This document shows, one piece after another, positions 1 through 8,071 of a stretch of 14,469 nt of DNA. The DNA comes from Cyclostephanos tholiformis (Eukaryota; Bacillariophyta; Thalassiosirophyceae; Thalassiosirales; Thalassiosiraceae), in NCBI GenBank assembly GCA_036939975.1, contig JALLPB010000582.1:1-14469 (forward strand), given 5' to 3'. Numbering within the stretch: position 1 is the first letter of the stretch; each line of letters starts with the position of its first letter. A program made the position numbers and the translations under genes. The notes under the pieces are model-generated. The model saw nothing but the letters and a program-made list of their open reading frames with translations, did no database searches and was not told where the DNA came from.

Positions 1-397
1 ACCGAAACTCCATTCCTAATAGTGTTTTGAAGCAACATTGTAAAATATCGCACACACCAACAACAAAAATGGCATCACCTTTTTCTGCAAATACTCACAG
101 CTTGGCGGACAGGAATGTATTTGCGGATGGCCTCTTACCTTAGTCTCTCTTGAAGCCCTTTCAGGGGTCCCAATAGAAAAGATAATATCAAGTTGAAGTC
201 TCAGGCTCGAGTCAAGATGAATATTATACGGATATGAATATACTGAGGCAGTCTAATTTCATGTAGTTATTTTAAAATTAACTCTATTTTCTCATTATCA
301 CGATACGATGCATTTTCTGGTCGATGTTTTTAGGACTTATTTTGCGAGGTCGCGCAATAATAACGTTCAGCCACAATCGAAGTCTTTTACAACCATA
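1..397. other. Left-edge region without a supported gene
   Basis: This stretch lies downstream of the SBDS stop codon. It is AT-rich and has no open frame longer than chance that resembles a protein. On the minus strand there is a good splice-donor match (AG/GTAAGAG, intron would begin near 138) and a possible acceptor (TTTGCAG, near 85), which would frame a 54-base intron. This could belong to a minus-strand gene or to an SBDS 3' UTR. No coding frame on either side could be recognised, so no gene is called. Part of the stretch next to 398 is probably the SBDS 3' UTR. Confidence 0.4.
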
Positions 398-2115
398 TCA
401 CACCGACGACAAGAAGACGTCCGAATCGCAAAGCGAAAATTCCCTCTCCGAGACGGGTGGCACCCCCCTCAACTTCAGCTTGACGTTGTAACCGTGCCAA
501 TCGCTTCGGAAGTGCAGTCGGTACTCGCCGGGCGTGAACGCCCCCCCGCACGTATTGCACGGACGTAAGGCGGGATGAACGTCCCCCCCCCCCCCTTCTC
601 CTCCCGACTTCATACGCGCCCTGTCCACCCTTTCGTCAAGGGCGGCGGCGGCGGCGTCGGCATTGGTATCGACACTGACATAATACGACTCGCCGCCCCC
701 CCCCCTCCCCTTCCCTACCGTCGACGTCGATATCCCGAGACGTTCGGCCCGTTCTCTCTGACGAACCCTCTCGGCCTCGATGCGCTTATCACGTTCGTCG
801 ACCTCCTCCCTCTCACGACGCTTGGCCTTCTTACTCTTCTTCTGCGCCGCCTTCTGCGCCTTCTTGCGAGAGGAGGGAGTGGCGGTGGTCGTCGTCGTTG
901 TTGTTGTTTTCACGTCGTCGTCGGATGTTCTCGCGTTATCATCATTATCCCCCCCCCCGAATACGAGATTCGTCCTAAGCTCATGTACGATCGACGATAT
1001 ATTATATCGTCCTCCCCCTCCTCCCCCGATATCCGAGTCGTCATCATCGACGCCGTCGTCGTCGTTGTTGTCGTACTTTCTCGCACGACGCTCCTCCTTC
1101 TCCTCCCGAATCCCATCCCCATCGTCGTCCATCCTCCGTCGTTGTTCCGTCTCGAATTCCCCCCCCCCCCCCCTGGCCGTCGTCGCATTCATTCCCCACT
1201 CCTCCATCACGACCTGTCGTACGATCTCGAGACGTCCGCCGACGCACGTCATCCTCGATATTTCGTCCATCTTTCGATATAGGGATGGATCCGACCGGAA
1301 TACTATCCTACGCGGGGGGGTGGACATGCGATCGGCATCATCGTTCCCCCCCCCCTCCCCCCCCCCTCCTCCCTCGGCGGTGGGCGGTGGCGGCGAGATG
1401 TCGGATGGCACGATGCCCGCATTCGTTAGCAATTCGATCGCGACCGCCCTCCTCGTCGCGAGGTCCGAGTCCTTCCCCTTCCCCTTCCCCTCCCCCCCCC
1501 CCCTCCCCCGATGCCCCCGCCATCATCGTCGTGGACGCGGTCGTAGTCGTCTTCGTCGTCCGCGACGAGGACCAAAGCGAGTTCCATCTTGGCCCTTTCC
1601 AATTCCAGTACGCCGGTATTCCTGATCAACTTCACGCAATCGAGGAATTGCTGTTTCGCCCCCCTCGTCGGATGGACCATGTACCCGCACGATCTCATCG
1701 CGTCTCGTATCTGACACGACGTGTACGGCCTACGCGTCGTCGGGTGTATGCACCTCTCGGATATCATGCACGATATTTCGCGCGCCATATTCTCCAATCG
1801 AGCGCCGCGTTCCATGTCCGTGACCTGAACGACCCCACCGTCGAGTATGATGCGACATACCTCGACCTCGTCGACGTGATGTCCGAAACAACTCCTTAGC
1901 AATTTGGCGTTGGCGAATTCGCCCCGAGCGACGTTGACGAACACCCTATCGGTCTGCAATACCTCGCCCAAATCCGTCTCGGTGCCCTGACGGTAATTGA
2001 CGATCTTGTTGCGATAGCACGCCACCTCGAAGCGATGGCCGTTGCGATTGAGTCGGACCACGGCAACGTTCGTCAATCGGACCTGATTTACCGGCTGGGT
2101 GATCTGACGGGACAT
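398..2115 (-). CDS. SBDS: SBDS-type ribosome maturation protein with C-terminal C2H2 zinc finger (frame broken in a poly-G tract)
   Basis: SBDS works with the GTPase EFL1 to evict eIF6 from late cytoplasmic 60S subunits. The N-terminal part (about residues 1-200, read from ATG at 2115) matches family landmarks: QVRLTNVAVVRLNRNG, RFEVACYRNK, DLGEVLQTDRVFVNV for the first domain, then RPYTSCQIRDAM and ELERAKMELAL for the second. The frame then runs into a stop at 1426. A second frame, continuing to a TGA at 398, carries the rest of domain III (RRIVFRSDPSLYRKMDEI, GGRLEIV). One extra base in the 12-G run (plus strand 1492-1503) joins them into about 572 residues; human SBDS has 250. The extra length is low-complexity Gly, Asp, Thr and Lys/Arg sequence. 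The C-terminus carries CNTCGGAF...HFRSDWH followed by KLKLRGVPPVSEREF, a C2H2 finger like those of REI1/ZNF622 and Vms1/ANKZF1. An assembly indel is the likeliest cause of the break; a genuine frameshift or tiny intron is possible. Confidence 0.88.
1492..1503. repeat. 12-base C/G homopolymer at the SBDS frame break
   Basis: Twelve C on the plus strand (G in the SBDS sense). The upstream frame reads poly-Gly into an Arg-Gly run and stops at 1426. The domain-III frame requires a run length of 13 or 10. The run sits in a linker rather than in conserved sequence, so length change here would be tolerated if frame is kept. Confidence 0.85.
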
Positions 2116-2589
2116 GTTGCATTTTTTATTTTATGATCAAGTGGGAGTTGTCAGTCTCCTAACGTCCCAGAGTCCCTAGGTGTAGCTACACGATTAGCTT
2201 CCTAAAATAGATATAGAGAGGGATAGAGGAGAAGAGTTAGGGTTAGTTAGGGCTCTACGTCTTCGGAGACCCCCCCTGGACACTTCGAAAGAAATTCAGT
2301 TGACTGGATGGAGCTCCCCCCCGCCTTCTTGAAAATTTCTACTCGGACGGACGGACGGACAAGCGGCAAACGGACGGACGGACACGTCCGTCCTCCTGAG
2401 TCATAGAGTCACAAGTCACGGGAAAATTATTTATCTTACATTCCAAGTAGGTACCTTACTGTCTTCTCTGACGATGATATTATTTGACAGAAAAAATATA
2501 ATTAATAATACAAACGACGCCGCGACCTTCCACCCCCTCAAAACGAGATAAGGATCATCAGAAGAGTTATTATATTACAGGCCGGGGTC
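2116..2589. promoter_or_regulatory. Divergent promoter region between SBDS and the SOUL gene
   Basis: The two genes are transcribed away from each other, so this 474-base spacer should hold both promoters. Visible elements are: a telomere-repeat-like TTAGGGTTAGTTAGGG at 2237-2252, which reads CCCTAACTAACCCTAA toward SBDS; CGGA tandem runs at 2344-2360 and 2371-2383; an 8-base-arm hairpin GGACGGAC-AC-GTCCGTCC at 2376-2393; and a TGAGTCA (bZIP-type) motif at 2397-2403. A splice-acceptor-like TATATTACAG ends at 2580, ten bases before the SOUL ATG, so a 5' UTR intron there is possible. Roles are inferred from position only. Confidence 0.55.
2344..2393. repeat. CGGA tetranucleotide runs with adjoining hairpin
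   Basis: Four CGGA-type units (2344-2360) are followed by a 10-base interruption and three more (2371-2383). The last unit overlaps a short palindrome with arms GGACGGAC and GTCCGTCC and a two-base centre. It lies in the divergent promoter. Confidence 0.85.
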
Positions 2590-2780
2590 ATGAGCACTTA
2601 TCCGCCCAAGTCGATCACGGCGTTAGTGGTCGTCGTTGGCTTCGTCAACGCCGTCGTCGCATCGATGCTCCTGCTACTATCGCTTCCAGCATCATCGGAT
2701 GCCTTCCTCCACGGGGAGGTCGTGATGAGCGTGGTCCCATCGTCGTACATGCGATCGAGGACGGTCTTTCCGCACCTCGC

Positions 2781-2814
<34 letters not shown>

Positions 2815-3960
2815 TCGCGGCGGGATCGTCTATCCGACGCGATAACGAATCTGAAGCGCGTGCTATCTCGCGAGTATGCCACCTTCTTCGATCCGATGGT
2901 CGAGTCGTGGTACGCGACCGACGTAACATTCGAGGATCCGTTATCGTCCCTCAGCGGGGTGGCATCGTACAGGTCCAACGTCGACATGCTGGCGGGGAGG
3001 ACATTATTGGGGAGGGTCATGTTCGAGGATGCTTGCATCAATCTGCATTCCATCACGGGGGGGGAGGTCGTCGCGTTGGTCGATGATGACGATGATCGAA
3101 GCGCATCGATAGAGGACGTCGTCACGAGGTGGACGCTCAGGGTGACGGTGAAGGCCCTGCCGTGGAGGCCCGAGGCGGTATTCTCGGGCGTGTCGGTATA
3201 CGAACTTCGGCCGGGGGGGGAGAACGGGATACTGATCGTCGGTCAGAGGGATTATTGGGATTCCATCAACATGGTACCGCACCACCACCACTCGTCGTCT
3301 ACGTCGTCTCCCTCCCCTCCCATCGACGAGCAGTATCGCAGGGTGGACAAATCGATCTCGATTCGGGACTTCCTCGGCCAGCTCCGACCGTACGGATTGC
3401 GCGCGATATCGGCGGCTCCCGAATTGCCATACACGCTACTACGGCGCGGGGACGGGTACGAGGTGCGACGGTATCCGGGCTACGTCGGCATACGCACGAA
3501 TTACGAACGGAGGGATTACGGCTACGCCGGATTGGGAGCGTTCGCCGTCGGGATGGATCCGTTATCGCCCAGTCTCATGAGGGTGTACGACGACGTCGAT
3601 GCCAGCAATCCGAGGGAGAAGACCATGACGTGGCCGTTGCGATATGCCGCGCCGGGGGAGGGTCCTCCCCCCCCCCCCCCGGACGACGCGGTCGAAAAGT
3701 CCGGTTCGGGACAGTGGAGGTCGGTGGACATCGTATCGGTGGATGGTAGGGTCGTAGCGATTCGCACCTTCGAGGATGCGGCCGTCGGACCGGCGGTCAG
3801 GAACGCCGATCGGGAATTGAGGGACATGTTGAGGAGGGACTGCCTCGTGCCGTGCGATCATAGCGAGGAGTTTGTTGAATTCGCGCAATACGACGCGGTG
3901 CACAGCATGGGCAGGCGCAGGACGGAGGTCTGGATCGAGTTGGCCGGACACCCATTTTGA
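2590..3960 (+). CDS. Plastid-targeted DUF2358-SOUL haem-binding family protein
   Basis: A 456-residue single-exon protein. Residues 1-38 form a signal peptide: a long hydrophobic stretch, then LSLPASSDAFLHG. The A38-F39 junction fits the ASAFAP-type cleavage site of diatom plastid precursors, so import through the ER into a complex plastid is inferred. A Ser run (about 65-76) from a TCG microsatellite follows. Residues about 80-225 resemble DUF2358 (LSREYATFFDP, ATDVTFEDPLSSLSG, VGQRDYWDSIN), a SnoaL/NTF2-like fold. Residues about 275-455 form the SOUL domain (ELPYTLLRRGDGYEVRRYPG near the start, RTEVWIEL at the end). The same order of domains occurs in plant chloroplast SOUL proteins such as Arabidopsis HBP5. 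The family binds haem or other tetrapyrroles; the substrate here is unknown. A second Met at residue 26 would also keep the signal core. A Pro run (359-364) sits in the SOUL domain with frame intact. Confidence 0.85.
2781..2818 (+). repeat. TCG trinucleotide microsatellite (poly-Ser)
   Basis: An uninterrupted run of about eleven to twelve TCG triplets encodes the Ser tract just after the plastid-targeting cleavage site of the SOUL gene. It is the clearest of many TCG/GTC/GAC triplet runs in this window, and length variation here would change only the transit-peptide region. Confidence 0.85.
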
Positions 3961-4574
3961 TATATATAATTTCGGGGGGGAGGAGGACGCGTTCGCGCGT
4001 GTTGATTTGTGCGTCGTGCGAATCGAGATGAGCTGATTTCGATTACAAGTACCAGTCATAAAAATAATACATGCACCTATACAAAGGCGTACCGTGGTAA
4101 CAAGTCATCCTTGTTGCCACTTTCTCATCCAAACGCCGCCATGGCCTTTAGGGCGGATTCTAAACCCCCTCATTTTAACCACTGCAGACGTTTAAATGCA
4201 ATCGCAACAGACACGCAACAATCAGTTCGTGATAGCATCCAAAACTATCGCCACAATGGGATTTGTACGTAAAAGTCGAAGGACTTCACGCTGGGCAGAG
4301 GTCTAACACATCGATACAGAGTGTACTATTATAACGATAACACATCATGCAGTCTTATTTAAGGAGACAACAAACAGTCAAGGAAGAATGTTGACAGTTA
4401 CAAATTCAACAAGGAAATGTTAAGGGAGCAGGGAACAAAAACATGATTGCCGATGCTCCATTCGGACAGCAACCAGAGTCAAATCACATAACGGACTTAT
4501 GGTGACCAGAGATTCAGGCTCTTGAAAAAGGTCGGATGCATCACTACAGCTTCAGTCCCGAAGAGAGTGAAATA
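3961..4574. other. Tail-to-tail spacer between the SOUL and kinase genes
   Basis: Both flanking genes end here, so the stretch should hold two 3' UTRs and terminators. The SOUL stop is followed at once by TATATATAA and a short G run (3973-3979). An 87-codon plus-strand frame (4009-4272) contains an ATG in a good context (GCCGCCATGG, near 4141) but looks like no known protein. I do not call it a gene. No tRNA or other RNA gene was seen. Confidence 0.5.
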
Positions 4575-6840
4575 TTAATGCTTTAAATTGGTGCGAGCAG
4601 GTAAAACGAAGGATTTGTCTGTGAAGGTAAACCCCTCAAACACATTATCGATGGAGGTAGGCTTTTTCAGCGGTGTACGAGATAAGGATGATTAAGATTG
4701 TGAGCGAGATCTAAATCAAAACAAACATAATACAAAATGATTTCGTTGAAGAAAACTCACTTGCAATGCCCCTGGGCTATTCATAGGCATATTGGTAAAT
4801 TCAGCATCAAATTGACTTGTATCATGACTTCCCTGAATCTGGGGGTCCCATGGAGGAGGAATCTCGCCTTTCATCAACATCCCCCAGTTCAAATCAGCGA
4901 AAAACTCTTGAGCTTTGATATCGCCTGCATCGTTGGGACCTGAGCCCAGTCGTCGATGCGGGTCCTTCGTCAGCAGCCCTCGTAGGATTTTCTGAGCACG
5001 CTCAGACAGATATTTGGGGTATTCTAAAGTCCCCTTGCGAATCTTTTCGAACAATTTCTCGCGGTCCCGACAATAGAATGGAGGAAGACCGGTGAGCATT
5101 TCATACAGCAAGGCACCAAGGGACCACCAATCCACGGCTCGACCGTGACCCTGCCTGTTCAGAATTTCGGGAGCCAAATACTCGGGTGTGCCACAAAAAC
5201 TATTTGCCCCGCTGGACGACTGGGAGATGCCCTCCTTAGATAGACCGAAATCGGTAAGTCGAACGTGTCCACGGGAGTCCAGCAGGACGTTTTCGGGCTT
5301 CAAATCCCGATAAACTATGTCAAGCGCATGTACGTACTCAATGGCAAGCGTGATTTCGGCAGCGTAGTAGCACGCTCTTTCTTCTTCAAACTTCCCCACC
5401 TTACCTAAATGGAAGAAGAGTTCTCCACCCGCACAATAATCCAACACAAAGTACAGTTTGTCCGGGGATTGAAATGCCATGTTCAACCCCACAATGAAAG
5501 GGTGTTTCACATATCCCAAGACAGAGCGCTCGGTTTTGGTATGCTCTACTTGATTTCGCTTGATGATGTTGTCTTTCTTCAATACTTTCAGGGCAAACAT
5601 TTCATTAGTCCGTTTTTCTCGCACGAGGAATACCTTACCTGTGGTTGACAAGTTGCCGGGGAGAAATTTAGTAGAGCAGTGAAAAAATAGACGGGAAAAG
5701 ACGCGCACTCGCCACTACAAAAAACTGTTTCGGGGAGAACTTACCAAAAGATCCTTTTCCGATAACTTTCATCATCTGAAAGGAATCCAACCTAGGAGGA
5801 GATATAGGAGCCGTCCTGTGAAAGCTATCTCCGAGCTCCTTTACATGTGCCTGCGTAGCCTGCAGCGACGAATACTGCTCGGCCTTAGCCATGGCCCCCC
5901 CGATCCCACCAGCGAAGGAAGAGATCGATTGATTACTTTCCGGTATGGTATTGTTCGCCTGGACACTGATATAAATCCCCCCCTGCATGTTCTTCTGATG
6001 CTGTTGCATCTGCTGGGCTTGCCTGAACCCGACCTCCTTCTGCAAGTTCAAGCTTCGCCCGAGATGACTAGCGCCCATACTCTGGGCCAGGCTCCCCACG
6101 TCCTCGACCATTTCGACCTGCTTGTAATCTTGTTGGATTTCCATTATCTCGGATTCCGTAATTTGCTCCACGGTGGGCACGTACCGTCCCTGGAGGTAAT
6201 CGGCATCGTCCTCGGAATACACGGAGTTATCGTCCTCGTCTTCCCGTTTGTTCTGGGGCTCGTCGTCGAGGAGGAACATGTCGTCCATCTCCATCTCGTC
6301 CAGATTGGGCCGGGAGAATGACGAGCCGCCGCCGGGTTTGGCCGCTGCGTTGGTATTCGGCGTGGGGGCCTGCCCCGGCCCAGTCGGCTGCTGCTCCAAA
6401 TTTGGGGCGGTGAAATCAACCCAGGCCAGTCCCTCGAACTGGGGTGGAACGACGTTGGCGCCGTAGCATAGAAATTGCTTCATGATGGGACTCTCCCTCA
6501 CCGCGGGGACCGACAGGACGGACGACAGCCACTCCTGGGCGGAATTCCGCGCCATGACTATCCCGTCCACCTCCCGCGGGCTGCCCGGTGCGACGTCAGC
6601 CGGGGCCGACGCACACGGGGGGAGTCCCAACAGGGCCTCCCCCAGCGCCACGTTCATGTTGAGGAAATCGATGTGATCCCGCAGGACGGTCCAGCTCTGC
6701 GCCGGCTGCGTCACAGATACGGCGTGAATGACATGAGGCGCGGTCTCCCTCGTTTGATGATCTTGGAGGACGACACAGGCGGAGGCGGCGAGGATAACGA
6801 GGAAGTCCTCTTGGTCCGCTTGGTTGTTAATTGACGCCAT
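4575..6840 (-). CDS. PX-domain AGC-family Ser/Thr protein kinase, three coding exons
   Basis: Coding exons are 6840-5745, 5638-4761 and 4661-4575, with introns of 106 and 99 bases (both GT-AG), giving 686 residues. Residues about 10-130 resemble a PX phosphoinositide-binding domain (SWTVLRDHIDFLNMN, SPIMKQFLCYG). An acidic, Gln-rich linker of about 220 residues follows. The kinase has all key residues: glycine loop GKGSFGKV (361-368), Lys383 in FALKVLKK, Glu402, YRDLKPEN with Asp477, DFG Asp495, APE. The activation loop reads SFCGTPEYLAPE, with Ser512 at the PDK1 phospho-site. The C-terminal tail keeps a turn motif (MNSPGA) and, on the last exon, the hydrophobic motif FEGFTF. The first intron splits the glycine loop in phase 1. 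The start at 6840 has an in-frame TGA six bases upstream and a favourable A at -3. The architecture resembles SGK3; membrane-regulated growth or nutrient signalling is an inference. Confidence 0.9.
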
Positions 6841-6875
6841 GTTTCAACGATGGCAGGCGAGTTCGTGAGGTGCAC

Positions 6876-6967
6876 CTGCAAAAAATCCGAGGTTGAAAAG
6901 AACATTCATAGCCGTGATGAGATTTCTTCTTTCTAGAGAGATGGGGGAGAATATTACAAAGAATTAC
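6876..6967 (-). other. Probable 5' UTR intron of the PX-AGC kinase
   Basis: On the minus strand, AG/GTAATTC at 6967 and TTTTTTGCAG/G ending at 6876 frame a 92-base intron with a pyrimidine-rich acceptor, similar in size to the two coding introns. The downstream exon reaches the kinase ATG 35 bases later. Joining the exons extends an upstream frame (from 7184, about 73 codons) that then hits TGA just before the ATG, so the upstream part is either UTR or an upstream reading frame, not an N-terminal extension. Confidence 0.6.
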
Positions 6968-7184
6968 CTTCCTGCTGGACAGTGGACCTAAATTTTGGAT
7001 CAAACACCAGAAAGAACCGCGTACCGCCGCGGTCTCCGCTTCTAGAGATAATAATATCTCCCTCCAGAGAGTACGATTTGCGTACATAGATGATGGATCG
7101 CGCAGCCAAAAGATCGGATAGCAGAGAGCGCCTGGCAAACACAGTGCAGATGCTTTTTTCCAGATCATATGCTACATATTCCAA

Positions 7185-8071
7185 ATCTACTAATAGTTTG
7201 TTTCAATTCATCTAGAGATTTAAATACGAATTCCGAAATATAAAGTAGCCAACACGTTATCACTAAAAGAATTAAATGATTTAAAATGGATAGTCGTCTG
7301 AACACGTCGATATCTCTCCTGCCTTATCTCTTTGGATCATAACAAGATTCGTGTCTACAAGTGGTATCTCTATTACCCGATTTTCTTGTTGGTTTCTTTT
7401 TACATCTATCAATGTGGCATGGTGTCTCTCCGGGGCTACTAATATTTCACAAATCACGTCACACGATTTACAATTATGTCACTTAAAGGTGCAAGAGAGC
7501 GAAGAAAGCGAGTGATTTTAAAGTTCAAGGGTTTCTTGGGCGAGATAATTATTTTTTTTTAGGTGTCTTTGTCTGTTCATTGCAACACAACAATGATGGA
7601 TGGGATGGTTTATGGACCTGGAGCTCGAGGATTGTCATGCTCTAGAAGCCTCAAACTTGTTAATTTCTTCATTGCCATCGCAACTCGCAATGATGGCATT
7701 GACAGCAAAATTGCTGTCATCACCGACAAAAGGAGTGTGGCAATGGCCCTAGCAAGAGCAACCGATGCAGCAATGCTGCAATACAACAATTACTTTGGCG
7801 GCTACTGTGATATGATGTGAACAAAATGGACATCAGTAGCAGGTGGAGTGACTGACATACACTGGTGGCAGCAGGAAAAATGAATTGAATTAACACTAAC
7901 AACATTTGAATTGTCAACAGGAATGCATAATACAAAAGAATCCTTTAAGCGAAGGTATTTGGTATCTACAACCTAAACAAACAGAACATTAATAATTCGA
8001 GTTGGTATCAAGTGACAAGCCCCAACAAAGTCTCTGTACAGGAACAGCACTTATTCTTGTGATCAGTATCA
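7185..8071. other. Spacer between kinase and kelch-BTB genes
   Basis: This should contain the kinase promoter on the right-to-left strand and the kelch-BTB 3' UTR. It is AT-rich. It includes a weak plus-strand frame (listed separately), a T run of nine at 7552-7560 ending in AG that resembles a plus-strand splice acceptor, and a short 9-base-arm palindrome TGACAGCAA-AA-TTGCTGTCA at 7700-7719. No RNA gene was recognised. Confidence 0.45.
7593..7820 (+). CDS. Possible small ORF, unrecognised
   Basis: An open frame of 75 codons begins with ATGATGG in an A-rich context (CAACAATG). It is preceded 31 bases upstream by a T9-AG that would make a good acceptor, so it could be the last exon of a short gene or a leftover of one. 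The translation contains GIDSKIAVITDKRSVAMALA and ends in GGYCDMM. I recognise no domain, signal or membrane segment. An open frame this long in about 900 bases could be chance, and no donor site giving a sensible upstream exon was found. Confidence 0.2.
   Translation: MMDGMVYGPGARGLSCSRSLKLVNFFIAIATRNDGIDSKIAVITDKRSVAMALARATDAAMLQYNNYFGGYCDMM

Noticed and set aside
575..1899. Long plus-strand open frames opposite SBDS (575-1282, 780-1625, 1285-1899)
   Set aside because: They are Pro/Ser/Val/Arg low-complexity mirrors of the GAC/GTC and poly-G runs and have no domain; SBDS on the other strand explains the region.
2237..2252. True interstitial telomere
   Set aside because: Only two interrupted TTAGGG units; too short for a telomere remnant.
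3129..3749. Plus-strand frame inside the SOUL gene
   Set aside because: It overlaps the SOUL frame, which has clear domains on the same strand.
4009..4272. Plus-strand 87-codon frame with a Kozak-like internal ATG
   Set aside because: No similarity to any family, ordinary length for chance, and placed in a tail-to-tail spacer.
5818..6321. Plus-strand 167-codon frame opposite the kinase linker
   Set aside because: Antisense shadow of the acidic/Gln-rich linker, with no recognisable domain.
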